Notes: generated by a model from the letters alone, not told the origin. A stretch of DNA of 64,000 bases from Macrocystis pyrifera (GCA_031763025.1 JASSKH010000037.1:1364001-1428000), one strand, 5' to 3'; positions 22,957-35,330 are shown, counted from the stretch's first letter. Numbers and translations: made by a program.

Positions 22957-23277
22957 CGGTGGCTTAGTAGGTGGTCCGGATGCCTACATGCCTACCAAAA
23001 TCAATTTCATGGGTTCAAGTCTCACCGAGTGCATACTCGTAAGGACTTTTTCTTGCGTAAAAAAATGATTAGCGGAAAGCGCGAAAGCATGGGTTACTAC
23101 GTAGATGAGAATCGACGAGCAGTGGGAATGCTGAACCCTATGCGCGACAAAAAATGAAGGCACATACCGGGGGGGAGAACGGACGACACCTGTGACCACG
23201 GCTTGTCCAGAAGACCGCTGAGGGTAAAACCTCATACGAGTTAAGCTGGAAAGTTAAGAGTGATGATAAAAAAAAAA
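22957..23277 (+). mobile_element. tRNA-derived SINE, family 1, copy a
   Basis: The head GGTGGCTTAGTAGGTGGTCC is a pol III A box and GGTTCAAGTCTC is a B box, so the first 80 bases are tRNA-like. A body with CACCTGTGACCACGGCTTGT follows, then an A-rich tail. It starts right at the truncated 5' end of the LINE. Confidence 0.85.
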
Positions 23278-23344
23278 GTACGTAGTCGCCGGGACCACCC
23301 GCGATGACTTTGAGTAGTAATTTGCCGGCGTGCGCCACGAGGGA

Positions 23345-24780
23345 GATGATCGATAGCTAGTGCCTCCCGTCCAATATTTCTTGTTGTACAGCACTCCGAT
23401 CTAGTGGCATCATCTCATTGTTGCGGCGCACCCCCTCCCCTCCACACAACTACGACAATGTCGTAAATTTTTGCCAGGCTATCCAGTCTCTGCTACCTCA
23501 GGGAGGACCGTTATTTGGCATTTTTGCTGATCACGAGTGTACGGGTCCCATGGTGCCGAACAGCAGGAGTAGTCCCCCGTGGCTCATGCATACAGCTAGC
23601 CCGCAAGTAAGGTATGATTTTCGGTCTTCCCGACCCCGCCCCACACCCTCTCCTCATATCGTTAATGGGCGGCAACGGCGAAATAGCTGTGAGGTACGGT
23701 CGGTCTTGGTCCTAGAGCAATTGAAGAGGTAGCGGTGATTTGAGGCCGTATACCGGACCGGTTTGCCCCGCACTCGTTGCGTATCGGGAGAGCGACCACG
23801 CTCGCGAACGGAGGAGACGTATCGGGACGAGGGCTTTGGAGAAGGGAGGTGGAAGTCCGTATATAATAGTTAATTCCATTCTCGTTCCGTGGAAATCTAT
23901 TGTATGCGAAGGAAGTGCTCGGTGCTCATACAGCACAGCTGCAGCAGCCGCAGTAGTTTTGGGGGAGGTGTACGATAGCATGTAAGCCGGTCGCTCCTGT
24001 GGCGTAGGTAAGTGCTAGCCTCGTAACCAGTGAGCCACTTTTCAGTCAAAAAGCACCTCATACCAGGTATATAAAATATGAGTATTTGAAAAAAGTATAC
24101 ATACAACGCAGCTGTGACATCTAAATTTTCCTCGATTTTCGTCTGTGTAAGCTGCGTGTAATATTTCGAGCGCGAGTGCTTCGGGGTGTGTAGTTTTTAG
24201 AGCGGTCTACAAAGTCTGACCGTTTGTGTACGCCATGAAGTGGCTACTCGTACCTATGAGTTTGTTACAATATGCAAGGCTACTGCTGTAGTTGCGACAT
24301 ACTCCCCGCAGATGTTGCAGTAGGTCAGCAGAGATCCAACCCAATGGCTTAATGCTCGGGCTCGTGCTGCTCACTTTTTTGATGCGCATACATGCGGTGG
24401 CTACCAATCGTGCAATGCACCATCATTAACAGAACTTCTACTTTCCTTGTACGGTAACTATACCACCAAAGGGTTTACATGCCCCGCGGGTGCTCTCACT
24501 GTATTTTTGCGTCGTGGTAACGCACGGCGCTCTTCGAATCTCCATCTCACACTCTACCAGAGAGTAAACTATCACGAAGATGGTGCCAAGTGCCTAACCC
24601 TGAAAGCTCTATCAAGCAGACGGAGAAACGAGAACAACAGAGTGTGATCACACCACTCGCTGCAACCCTCCATCCACATCGCTGAACAAGTTCGGTTCTT
24701 CTACGCCTGTCTTTTGTGGTAGTGCCAGGTATGCACCTGTCAGTAGGCTGAGAGTTTTGCACACAAGAGTAAGATCGAAA
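23345..24780. other. No gene seen
   Basis: Short frames only, with no repeat shared elsewhere in the window recognised. Confidence 0.35.
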
Positions 24781-24789
24781 TGTAAATAC

Positions 24790-25280
24790 AAGCTACTGTT
24801 GCAACATCGCGTTGTAGGCTAATTCGTACCTGGTACTTAGTATACCATTTGGGATCAGTGAGGCCTCCTGCTGCCACCAGCCGGAGCCTCTCACCCAGGG
24901 TTACCACTCCCGCCTTAATTACCTGGCAATCAACGCGACACCTCGTCGCAGAGAGTAGGTGCCCCGGTGAAATAAGCACTATCGAAATTGATGTCGTTAT
25001 CGACGGTACCCCTCGCTACCAACGATGGGCGAGCGGGATCGTCTGCTTTTTCTCCTACTGTAGCCTCTTTCCACTTTGTCGTGCTGTTGTAGAGTGGCGA
25101 TTTCGCTCACGGAGTGATCCATAATCGCTGTCTCCCAGTACAACAGTGAGGCTTTCCCCAAAAGGGATCCACCCTGCGGGCGTCCCCTCTTTTCTGTTCC
25201 AAATTGCTGTTGTAACATCGCGTCGTAGGTCAATTCGTACTGTAGTTTGGGATCAGTGAGGCCTCTCTGCTGCGGCATGA
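24790..25280. repeat. Direct repeat of about 75 bp, 405 bp apart
   Basis: GTTGCAACATCGCGTTGTAG at 24,797 and GTTGTAACATCGCGTCGTAG at 25,207 both run on to TTTGGGATCAGTGAGGCCTC. Read on the minus strand both give GLTDPK. This could be a tandem duplication or the ends of a small lost element. Confidence 0.6.
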
Positions 25281-25284
25281 GATC

Positions 25285-26330
25285 ACACCCCTTCTTGTTG
25301 ACCCTTCTCTCATCTCAATGCCGTCGCTGGTTCGACTCGCATCCTTTCTGCGGGTTCCTTCTCTTCCTTATTGTCCCCAAACTTCGAGCCTAGCTGATTA
25401 GGGGTTCTGCAAGCGTTGGTTGTCCCGTGGGAACGTTGTGTACGATTTTCCATACCTCTCCGACGCTGATGAATAAGGCGTTTAGGTATGCGATTGCGGT
25501 GTGGAAGCATCCGGGGACGCGTCTACCTGGTAGTCGGTACGCAGCCTTTCGTGGCGTGTCTCCATGCGGTTCTTCCGGAACTAGCATAACGCTCACCTCG
25601 TGCGTGAGAGGCGACAAAGGCGGAGCCTTTATGTGGGCGGTCTCCGACTAGATCGTGACGAAAACGTACGATACGAGTAGATCGTGATGAAACCTGAACC
25701 ACTTTCAACACTCTTACCACCAAAAAACAAAAAAAAACGCTCCTCGCAGCCATATGCTGGTGCCTTAGAAGGACCTCGATAAAACTTCCAAGCATGGGTA
25801 GGACCACGGGCTGGGGCTGGAGACCTCATCTCATTCAATACTTGGAACAATACTACGTACAGTAAAATTTTGAAAGCGAATTGACCGGAATCAGATATGT
25901 TTCCGTGATTCGAGATCCGATACTAAAATGAACGTGACATCGCCCCTACGAAGCGTTGCATTCTTCAACGGACTAAAAGCGAGAAAAATCGAGGTGATGA
26001 TACGTAATCTGACCATCCCTCCCACCCAACCTTTGCGACCGGGCTTTACGGTACCGCACTAAGCCCGAGCTTAGTGCGGTAGTTTATCCCGGACGAGGAC
26101 TTCTTGCTTGCGGCGGAGGCCTCATATAATCCAATACTTATAACACATGATAAGCGAAGGAGCGGAAGAATGTTACAGACGTAAAAGCCACACCCGCATA
26201 AGTCAAAGACCCCGAGGAGCTTACGTGATTAAATGGACAACACTGGCGTGAGCCGTTATCAACCACGGAAATTTATCCGGTCACTGCAGGCTACCGCGTG
26301 GGGCCGTCTCTGAGCTCTTGACGCAGTTGA
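25285..26330. other. No gene seen; hairpin at 26,052-26,081
   Basis: Short minus frames at 25,390-25,810 look mildly protein-like but match nothing I know. TACCGCACTAAG and CTTAGTGCGGTA form a perfect 12-base stem with a 6-base loop at 26,052-26,081. Confidence 0.4.
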
Positions 26331-26334
26331 AAAA

Positions 26335-26595
26335 AGTAAAAAACGCGCTCTACGATAGAGGCAGCACTTTTCCGCTAAATCGTATTCTGAATGACGGGGT
26401 TCCTTAACCCAAAATCGTCGGAAAGCCAATCTTATTTCGAAAAATGACGTTTTTGTATACTTGGGACATGGGACTATTCATCGGGATGCAATTTGATTTT
26501 TGCTGAAGTCAGTTTTCGCGTGAGATATGGAGCTCCTTAAGTGAGAAGTCTCAGAAAACTTAGGGTGAACTTCTATCGTAGAATGCCTCACGAAT
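26335..26595 (+). repeat. Dispersed 250-bp repeat R, copy 1
   Basis: Matches 32,215-32,440: CTACGATAGAGGCAGCACTT, GGGGTTCC-TAACCCAAAATCG, TTGTATACTTGG and CATCGGGATGCAAT are shared in order. Confidence 0.8.
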
Positions 26596-26599
26596 ACAA

Positions 26600-27560
26600 C
26601 TCAGCCGTGAGATCGAAAAACATACTCGACACTCATGTTTTGCCAGCTGCGTACAATACTTTGATCGCGGGAGCTACGGGAGGTGTAGCTTTGGTCTACA
26701 ATATCTGACGGTCTTTGCACGCAACGAACTCGCTACCTACAGGTATGATATATACTCTACGCTCTAGATCTTGCGATCGAATGTCGTTAGAAACAATACC
26801 GTGTCAGACTTTTTCAATACCAATGCGCGGAAAACACACATCTCGACGTTCAGTGAATCGACTACAGAAAAAAGAAACAGCTGAATTACGCGATTGAAAT
26901 CAGGCGCGCATCGTATCGGGGAGAGAGAGGGGCAAGGGAGCCCTGCTTTGAGACCCCGGATTTTGCGTCCTGCTTTGAGATTCCGAATCTGAGTGACGAC
27001 GAAAGAAATCGGGCAAGGATTATTTTTGATCGAAGGGCTGAGAGGATGGCGAAAATTCAGTAGACTATTTTTTGTGCATTTTGTTTAGGAAGGACAGAAT
27101 GATGCCGATGAAATCTCACGTTCTTAGCGCACCAATGTATCGCAGTAGTGTTATGTCTTTCTTTGCGCTTTGTTTAGGTTCAACTACCTCGCCAAATATT
27201 TACCAGTGCATTCTTTGAACAGAGAAAATTGAGAGTATCTTACTGCTGTTGACCTACCATACAGACAAAGCAGGGCTCACGAATACGAAACATACCGGGT
27301 AAGATTGGAAATATACGCATATTTCTTTATTTTTGAGTGAATCAACAGCGCCCAGGCATGCACGACACCATCCTGGTCTTACGTATCTCTCGCTGTATCA
27401 CATTTTTTACCAGGTATGTAGCAGACCACACCCCCGTGTTCACAAAATCGGGGGGAAACACAAGAAAAAATAGTCATGCAAAACTAGAAGTCTTCGTATT
27501 TCAAATGCAAACCTTTTCTCACCCCGCATCCGTCGCTTCGTTCCGATCTTCGAATCCCTC
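26600..27560. other. Upstream region of gene 2; no exon resolved
   Basis: The last 60 bases share CTTCG-TTCG and CGAA-CCCTCGCATAG with copies 1 and 3. A stretch at 27,358-27,413 (MHDTILVLRISRC then CAG|GTATGT) faintly resembles the possible upstream exon of copies 1 and 3, but its phase does not fit exon A. Confidence 0.3.
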
Positions 27561-27566
27561 GCATAG

Positions 27567-27729
27567 GTGTACTGGATCTACTGGAGTGCATGCCTTGCGA
27601 CCGTGATCACGTGGATATTTGCTGTAGCTGCAGCGGCAGACAAGGCGTGGTATGGTGACGACACGACTTACATGTTCACAGCTGGACTGGGGGACATTTG
27701 CCCCTTCTGGATTCCCAAATGCAGACTCT
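27567..27729 (+). CDS. Copy 2 exon A: membrane span 1 and Cys-pair loop
   Basis: Acceptor CTCGCATAG and donor CTCT|GTAAGT, the best donor of the three copies. It reads VYWIYWSACLATVITW, then GDICPFWIPKC, with a split codon T + AC = Tyr. It is two codons longer than copy 1, all in the stretch between span 1 and the Cys pair. Confidence 0.68.
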
Positions 27730-30700
27730 GTAAGTGCCCAATGTGGGGGGCAAATATTGTGATATTGACCAGAACACCAAGAAGTAGACCCTCAGGTTGT
27801 ACGTATGCATACGCGGAACTCGGAGCGCCCGTCGATTGGCCTCCATGGGAAGAAAAAAAAAGGAACTGTTTTTTTTAGGACGCTCGGATACTTTATATTT
27901 CATTGGGGCTCACATTTTAAGGTGGTTAATATCGGGGCTTTTCGCGGGTCAGGTCAAACCTCACGGGTGGGATCGGATCGGGTCGGGTTGGGCCGCGAAA
28001 AGCTTGACGTGTGTTGACTTGACCCGACCCGACCCGCTAGATTTTGAAAGCCTCTTGACCTGACCCGACCCGAACCGACCCGAGATTTTAAAAAAAAAAT
28101 CACCCGCCCCGACCCGATCCGGGAGATTTGGAAATCTCCTGACCCGACCCGACCCGCAAGACTTCAAAGCTTGTTGATCTGACCCGACCCTACACGCCAT
28201 CTTCCGATTGACCCGTGAGACACGAGTTTCGTGCGGGTCAGGTCAACTGGCCCCATGACATATCTCACGGGTCAACGACGAAAGCTCACGGGTCCAAACA
28301 TATAAACGTTGGCACGTTGTTCGGTTGGTTGGTCCTTGGTCCCTCGTATTTTTCCGAAAATGTCGTGCGGTTGTGTTCTGTTTTTTTCAGGGTGATGCTC
28401 GGAAACGATATTTCACACGGAACTCAGACGGGACGGTAATGCCTTTGGCGGTGATTTTGCTGGCGGTAGACGGTATTTCGTTATTTGAAGGTGACCAATT
28501 TGACGGCAACGGAAAATCCAAAATATGCCGGTAATATCTCGGCGGAAATAGGACACGACGGGAATTTCGTCGACGGTAGACGGTAGTTCGTTTTTTGACC
28601 GTAACCAATTTGACGGAAACGGAAAATCCAAAATATGCCGGTAATATATCGGCGGTAATAGGACACGACGGAAATTCGTTGACGGTAGACGGTAGTTCGT
28701 TTTTTGACGGTAACCAATTTGACGGAAACGGAAAATCCAAAATATGCCAGTAACATCTCGTCGGTAGTAGGACACGACGGAAATTCGTTGACGGTACACG
28801 GTAGTTCGTTTTTCGGCGTTAAAGCCCTCGGCGGAAAACGGAAAATCCAAATTCGCCGGTATTTGGCATATGTTGAATATGTGCGTGCCTCGCAATTTTC
28901 TCTTTTCATCACATCGAAATTGAGCAATCTTATGCAAAGAACAACAACAAACACCGGAGAAAATGTAAAAAATGAAAATCAGGGGATAGGCCCGACGGAG
29001 CCTCGTCTAACTCCCCCCCTCTCATCTGCCATTTTCCATTTGAAACCCAAACTATCATGAGTCGTCCCCGCCTCACCCACAACAAGAGCTGCTCGCCTAC
29101 ACGATGCGAACAACTGAATAATGTAATCGTATGAGGACTTTAGCTACTCGTGATTCGCTTGGATGGTAACAGGTCGTGGCATCTAGGAAACCTCAACCAC
29201 CATGTTTGCCCTCTGCAGCTGCGCCGCCGCCGATTGCTGGGCACTCTTGGCTACTCTAGCTCGTGCCTACTCTTTCGCGGCGTCCAACTCGCGAACCTCG
29301 TCAACCATGTGCATGTGGGCCTGGTAGGCAGGTGTGTGTGGGCGTGGTGGCATGGTGGCAGGCACTCTCTGCCCACACGTCCACACGCACAGGTTCTCCC
29401 GAAAGGGAACCAGTGGAACCTTCTGACCAGAAAAAAAAAAAAGAAAAAATAGCATCCACCACCTTGCTCGGTATCCAGTACTGACGGTGTCTTTTGGGCG
29501 GTATCCAGTGTTGGCGGTACTCTTCTGGCGGTATCCAGTGTTGACGGAACTTTTCTGGCGGTGTCTAGAGTTGACGGTATTTATTTGCCGGTAGACGGAA
29601 ATAGTGAAGCTGACGGAAATTTATTGCCGGTAGACGGAAATAGTGAACCTTGACGGAAAAAATTTGACGCGATGCAACACGACGGTTGTTTGCTGACGGT
29701 AGACGGTATTTCGTTTTTAGGCGGTACTGCCCTTGGCGGTAGACGGTAACACGAAATGTGCCGGAAAACCGCCGGAATTCCGGGACCGTCCACCAGGGCG
29801 GAAAAACAACGACGGGAAAAATTCCGAGCACCACCCTGGTTTTTTTCTTTTCTTTGTATATTTTTGGAGCATGATGTGGTATGCGCTTGTGAAAAGCCCT
29901 TGTATGATGAGAAAGGCACACGCCCGCACTCTGCCGGGCGGATACCTCCCGACCCCTGGGTCGACTCTATAGCTCTGACCCGATGGCTTCTGCTTCCGCC
30001 CTGGCGAGCGACCTAGCCGTGCAGCCTACGGCACCAGGAAGCAGCGTAGCTGTGCCGCCTCCAGCAGCAAGCGCAACTAACTGAGGCGGTGGATCTGTCA
30101 GCGGGGGCCACGATCAGAGAGGATCCGAGGCCTGCTGCTGCTGCCGCCGCGAGTGCAGGCTTTCATAATATCATTGTATTGGAGGTAGTTGCGTTCTTAT
30201 CTTTTTTTCAGTATTTTTTATTTCTCCCTGTTTTTATCACCTGCACCAATTTTTCTTTTTCTGCTCGTAAGAATATATCTCTTGCCTTTGTGTTTTTGGT
30301 CATATATCGCAGGTATTCCGTGTGTACGTACTCGTATATTACGTGAGTTCATACACTGCTGTCATGTGATGAGAGTGCGGCCTGTTTTTTTTGTTGAAAT
30401 GGATGGGCGTGAACATGAGTACAATAATATGCTACGGCTTCATTCCGACCCGGGCTTCGCGTATGATTATTCTACCTGCTATGATATGATCTCTCGGAGA
30501 TCGGAGTATCGGTACGAGAGAGGCCTTCGGGCGGGAAACGGCGAGTATTTTTTGTTGGACATTTCGGAGCCCGGGGTCATAAAGACGGCCTTCCGGCAGG
30601 TAGCTGCACGCTTGCAAAAAGACGGAGACCCGCGGGTCCGATCTGCGGGTCAGTCCGAAACAGTTCGCGGGTTATGGTGACCTTACACGCGAATTACCCG

Positions 30701-33700
30701 TATCTCACGAATCATGACCTGACCCGACCCGTGATATATCGAACACCTCCTGACCCGACACGATCAGACCCGCGAGATTTTCAAAACCTCTTGACCCAAC
30801 CCGACCCGACCCGTGAGGTTTCAAAACCTCTTGACCCGTCCCGTCCCGACCCGACCCGACCCGTGAGATTTCAAAACATCTTGACCCATCCCGACCCGAC
30901 CCGTGAGGTTGCAAAGTTCTTGACCCGACCCGACCCGACCCGCGAAAAGCTCGAGTTGTCTTGACCCGACTCGACCCGACCCGCGATATTTTGAATCCCT
31001 CCTGATCCGACCCGTGGGTCGGGTCATGACCCGCGAAGAGCCCTGGATAATATAAAATCGTGCCGGAAAAATATGAATCGGACGTGAGTGATACCTGGTA
31101 TAGTATAAGTCGTTTAAAAATAACGAGTGAGTCCTATGCGGGAATGGTGTTACGTGTCCTGAAATCTGAATATCACCGAGAGGTCAAGACCACCAGCGGA
31201 AACCACCGAGGCGAGCGACGAAATGCGTAGTTCCCGGAGCACCGCCGCTAGCGGATTTTTGTTTGGGTTCGCGGGACAGGAGTATCTAGCTTCTGGGGTG
31301 TCTTTTATATTGGGTGGGCTGAGGCAGCCCCCAAAACAGGCGCGTGGAGCACAGACGGCGATGCAGCTTTCGACATTTATGAGAAAATCGTTCGTTATTT
31401 GGTTGATGCTGGAGTGGCTTCGGAGATACAACGGGGAGACAATTGTTTTTTTTTCGCGACGGCTTGCTTTTTTGTAGGCGCCGCCTATGGGCTACGCTGT
31501 GTTAGTTGCCTCCCAGAGTGCTCCCTGCGGTTTCTTCGGTCTCCCTGTCTCTCGAGAATAGTGGTTTTTTGCCTTGGAAGCAGTCATCGACACGACCCAT
31601 ATTCGCATGGCCTGCTTTGGTCACACTGAACATGCCACGTCCAGCTAGGTGAACTCCCCAGATTGGATTATATTTTCGCCGGGAAAATCCCTGGGGGCTT
31701 CTTTTTTCTTCGTCAGAAAACAATTTGCCGTCGTCCAAAATAGTGTTGCCTGCATCGTGAGTCACCTTCGACCAATCAGTAATCTGATACAAGCCATTTT
31801 TTTTATAATATATTTTCCATTTTAGTTTTCCCGTTGGCCTGTCTTACCAGAAGGTAAGGAAAGGGAAAAAAAAAATCAGGGCTTTCATTGGCCGCTGGGA
31901 AAATCAGGAACCCACTTTTTTTCTATTCAGAAAAAACAATGATCTGAAAGGAATGCGCGAAAACAAAAAAAAAAAACATCAAAATCTGAGCGAAACTCGG
32001 TGAGAAAACAACAAGGGTCTCATATTCAGCGTGTCTTCCTAGTCAGGGACCACTTATGTACACAGCCGCGGAAGAAAATCACGACAGGACAGCAGTATGC
32101 AGCCCCCACACGGAGCCACCACATATGTGCAGCAGCACAGATCTCCGGTAAACAGCCAGTAGGCTAACCATACCAACAGCCGAGACATTCGCGCGAAAAC
32201 GATACAGTGGCTGACGCGTTCTACGATAGAGATAGCACATTTTCGCGGAAACGTTTTCTGAATGGCGGGGTTCCCTGACCCAAAATCGCCGGAATGTCAA
32301 TCTTGTTTCGAAAAAAGACGCCATTGTATACTTGGACCATGGGATACTCATCGGGATGCAATCTGATTTTTACTGGCGTCAATTTAGTGAGGAGCCTCAG
32401 AAAAATTACGGTGAACCCCTATCGTGGAACGCCTCGGCTCGGTGGCGAAGACATTTTCGCATGACACCCTTGAGACGAGCTTGGGTATTCGTTTTAGGCA
32501 ACTTTGGACGCGCGACCGCCTCCAGGGGAGGCCCAACGACCTCTCGGGGTCGAATTATCGTCTTGTCTGCCTGCTGGTCTGACGTTCGTGCGTTTCTAAA
32601 TCGACGATATGTGTGCCCATCCCTATATAGAGCGTACGAGCTCTTCCATTAGTTTCGCCGCTGTTTTGGTGGACAAATTGAACACCTCGGCGAAAACAGT
32701 AAGGAAAGCGAATTTTCGTTTCTTTTTGGATAAGACAGTCCCTTAGCTACTGTAGTGCTGCATTCATATCCCAGTGTGGTACCAATGCAAAATACCATCT
32801 GGGTTGGTGTTTCTCGTGCATGAAACCCTTCAATTTTGTGCTTTTGTGCGATCCTCCCTCGCCAATGACACATTCCTCAGAGCCCCGTTACCTAGCCCCA
32901 TTCCCGACAGCTGGCGGATTTTCTCTCGCACACCTTGCGTTTTGAACAATCCTTTAGATGCTATTGGTGTATGAATATATCTCAAACTCTGCCGCTAGAT
33001 AGACCTCCACGGCGCGTGTGTCGATTTCTCTGGTGTGTACAGCCAGCTCCTGTCGCGCCAACCCCCCCCGCCCCCTCTCGGCTCAGAAGAACACAGCACC
33101 CTCCCGCCTTAGCGGGGGGTGACATCGCATCTACGAGCGCAAACGACATTTCTATCGCACGAGCTTTGTTTCATTGTTTGGCCTGCCGTCACTGACCGTC
33201 AGCCATGTTTGTTTTTGTTCCGTCCTCCGTCACAACCGTACCCCTCAGACACCGCCGCAACGGCCTTCCAGTACATGGCGACGGCGACCGTCAGCTTGGC
33301 GCTCGTGGTGGTGGCCATCTCGGCATTCGCGCAGCCTCCCATGACGGGCCTTCTCGGGCTAGCTGTGGGGATTGCACTGGCATGCTTCTCCCTGTTCGAG
33401 TTGCTCGCCTTCTGCCTCCTTCTCAGCTTTGTCACCGCACGTGAGAGCAGCTTCTTTGCGTCATTTCTGCATTTTGACGCTTGGTTTTTGGCAAGGTAGC
33501 GTGGACGTTAGCGGGGCTGTCCCATCACTTCGTTTCGGAGTGTGGGCACGCTGCAACGATGGCACCCGAACACGATGGCTTCCATCCCTACAGCTCTGGG
33601 AGGTAAATGGGGGCCACGCATGGGACATGAGGCGATGCAGGCAATCTACACTAACGATAGTTTTCTGCCGGTGTGGTTACACGAGCAGTAGGCGCCTCCG

Positions 33701-34789
33701 TGTTCCCGTTGCTTTCAAGAAGATGGGGCTGCCCTCCGAGAGCGACTCCGCTAGGCACTACCAGCATGATATTTAATCAAATGGCACTGAGGCATTCTGC
33801 CTCATATTTGTAGTAGGCAGTGTGCGTGCCAGGGAAGAAGAAAACCTCCCACATCCGTTCTGAGAAAAAAATCTCGCACTGTAGCACGTTTATCACGGCT
33901 CATGCGGGAAGGATTTCGGTGGGACAAGCGCAACGAGTTACGCATTGCAACAAATGGTCCGCTTCTGTAGGAGCCGAGTTGGTCAGAATTGGGCTCCCCT
34001 ATATATCAGACTGGTGTAAACCGTGATGCACCCACGAACAGACATATAGGCAGACATACAAACTAAAGACATTGTGCAACCCTGCAAGTACCCCGCAACG
34101 TATACCTGGTATATAGTAGAGCGATAACGAGACAAGACTGCCTCATACTTGCAGTAGGTCGTGTGCGTTCGAATTCATAATATATTGGTGCTCGTAGAAG
34201 AAAGCGAGAAGCGGAAAGCAAAACGAAACTCCCACAACCGTTCTGGAAAATAGAACGCGCATCACGAACTAGGAGCTTGAACAAACGCACTGCAGCGCAA
34301 CCACCGTGTTGAGTATGCCCTGAGTACAGCTGTGGATATCGCTCAGTCATGACTGGGGAATTGGTTTGGGTTGCGCGGCCGCTCTCTCTATGCCCAAGGT
34401 TGTACACAAATCCAAGGTAGTCTACCCATGCTTCGACACAACCCGAGAAGGACACTACAACAGTCGCTCCCTGGGTGTCCATCATCACGCCCACCCCCAC
34501 TCATTTGCCGCTTTTTCGCCCTCGCCTCCCCCTCTGGCCCCTTATGTCTCCCTTCGCTTCAGCCGACTCCTTCAACCACGAGAATGAAACTGGCCCTACC
34601 TTCAACGTGGCAGTGATGGCCTGGCTCTTCGGTCTAGTCGGCGCCACCACCATCCTTTACTTCCGCGTGCGGGCAACAAGTGAAAAAGAGGGCCCCTTGA
34701 GGAAGTTCATGACTGGGGGAGGTGGCGTGGCTGGAGGAGCTTCGGAGAAAAATCTCGTCGAGGACGATGCGGCCGTTCCCACAGCATGA
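27567..34789 (+). CDS. Tetraspan membrane protein, claudin/amastin-like, copy 2 (exons A, B, C)
   Basis: Spliced gene with exons 27567-27729, 33249-33440 and 34563-34789, giving 193 residues from exon A with no interruption. It follows the copy 1 pattern: span 1 after VYWIYWSACLAT, loop 1 with GDIC-x6-C, YTAATAFQ before span 2, span 3 ending in LLLSF, loop 2 with the sequon N-E-T, span 4 opening TGPTFNVAVMAW, then RVRATSEKEGPLRK and an acidic tail ending VPTA. Introns are phase 1 and measure 5519 and 1122 bp. The first intron holds GACCCG and CCGTC-type repeats. The 3' flank matches copy 3 for several hundred bases. This is the best candidate for a working member. Where it acts is inferred only: a membrane, probably the cell surface. 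Confidence 0.75.
27940..28290 (-). mobile_element. GACCCG-type repeat element G2
   Basis: It begins with GGGGCTTTTCGCGGGTCAGG, the reverse complement of the G1 right end, followed by GACCCG arrays with AT-rich spacers. It lies in intron A-B of gene 2. Confidence 0.6.
28425..28860. repeat. Four tandem units of about 109 bp
   Basis: GACGGTAGACGGTAGTTCG recurs at about 28,462, 28,572, 28,681 and 28,790. Each unit also has CGGAAAATCCAAAATATGCC and GGACACGACGG. The outer units are less alike. Confidence 0.9.
28861..29460. other. No gene seen
   Basis: Unique-looking sequence between two related repeat arrays in intron A-B of gene 2, ending in an A-run at 29,431-29,450. Both arrays and this stretch may form one element. 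Confidence 0.3.
29462..29770. repeat. Short-period GGCGGTATCCAGTGTTGAC repeats and GACGGTAGACGG units
   Basis: About four units of 30-32 bp (CTGGCGGTATCCAGTGTTGA) lead into units with GCCGGTAGACGGAAATAGTG and GACGGTAGACGGTATTTCG. The latter links this array to the 109-bp array at 28.4 kb. Confidence 0.75.
29771..30430. other. No gene seen
   Basis: Short frames, with a T-rich patch at 30,195-30,290. It lies inside intron A-B of gene 2. Confidence 0.3.
30480..31046 (+). mobile_element. GACCCG-type repeat element G3
   Basis: The left flank has TCGGTACGAGAGAGGCCTTC, also found (reversed) at about 61,570. Then come GACCCG arrays with spacers ending in CCTCTTGACCC. The right end is GACCCGCGAAGAGCCCTGG. 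It is the fullest copy of the family in the window. Confidence 0.65.
31050..32210. other. No gene seen; minus-strand peptide similar to one at 5.0 kb
   Basis: Minus frame 31,502-31,792 starts MYQITDWSKVTHDAGNTILD and continues DGKLFSDEEK, like GSSNSILEDDKLFADHPK at about 5 kb. The source family is not known. The rest has only short frames and A or T runs. Confidence 0.35.
32215..32440 (+). repeat. Dispersed 250-bp repeat R, copy 2
   Basis: Counterpart of 26,335-26,595 in the same orientation, inside intron A-B of gene 2, about 5.9 kb away. Confidence 0.8.
33249..33440 (+). CDS. Copy 2 exon B: membrane spans 2 and 3
   Basis: A 192-base exon, acceptor ACCCCTCAG, donor GCAC|GTGAGA, phase 1 at both ends. 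It encodes TAATAFQYMATATVSLAL, QPPMTG, then LGLAVGIALACFSLFELLA. The intron just upstream (from about 32,990) resembles copy 1 from about 6,270, so the duplicated unit includes this intron end. Confidence 0.78.
34563..34789 (+). CDS. Copy 2 exon C: membrane span 4 and C-terminal tail
   Basis: The acceptor CGCTTCAG gives split codon C + CC = Pro. It then reads DSFNHENETGPTFNVAVMAW, a hydrophobic run, RVRATSEKEGPLRKFM and a Gly/Ala-rich acidic tail. The stop at 34787-34789 is followed by a 3' flank that matches gene 3 and, after a break, gene 1 downstream of 10.59 kb. Confidence 0.78.
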
Positions 34790-35330
34790 TGAGGGGGCGG
34801 GGGAAAACAAAGTGGGGTTGCAGCTGCAGTTGTAGTAGGACCGCCGACTGCATTAGGGGTTTCATCGTGATATTCGAGGTGGCATTCTCCATTCTGCACA
34901 GCATATATATATATATATATTGTTGTTGTCTTTCTTTTTTTGCGCGTTGGCTGGGTAGAACACCACTCTTCTCGTTTTTTGTCCTTTCCCTGTCATGTTT
35001 TGTTCCTACAGATGGTATTGTTGTTTTTCTTACAGTGTGGAGGATAGAAATATTGTGTGTTGCCCTGGAATTAATCACTCGCGTGATTGTGCCGTTATTT
35101 TTTAGTTGGACGGCCATACGAAGGATTTCCTTTACCTTCAGCAGTAGACCGAGGGACGGCAAGAGCGACGCGCTGCTTTGTACGTTTTTCCCCATTTCCT
35201 GTTACGTACTATACAATGACAGTCTTCAAATTGGGTGACTTTCCAATAGTTCAAAATTCAAAATTTCCGTTTCAAGGAACTTTGTTCCCAGGATGTACAT
35301 ACGTATCTGCTTTCTCGTATATACATATCA
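34790..35330 (+). other. 3' flank of tetraspan gene 2
   Basis: Shares ordered matches with the 3' flanks of genes 3 and 1 (GGGGCGGGG-AAA near the stop, GAGGATAGAA later). It contains an AT dinucleotide run at 34,903-34,920. No clear poly(A) signal stands out. Confidence 0.4.

Noticed and set aside
22957-23040. Possible functional tRNA gene
   Set aside because: A and B boxes are present but no cloverleaf closes. The same head recurs with a common body and A-rich tail, so it is a SINE.
22108-23157. A 349-residue + strand frame
   Set aside because: It is antisense to the LINE reverse-transcriptase remnant and runs into a SINE; its composition shows no protein-like motifs.
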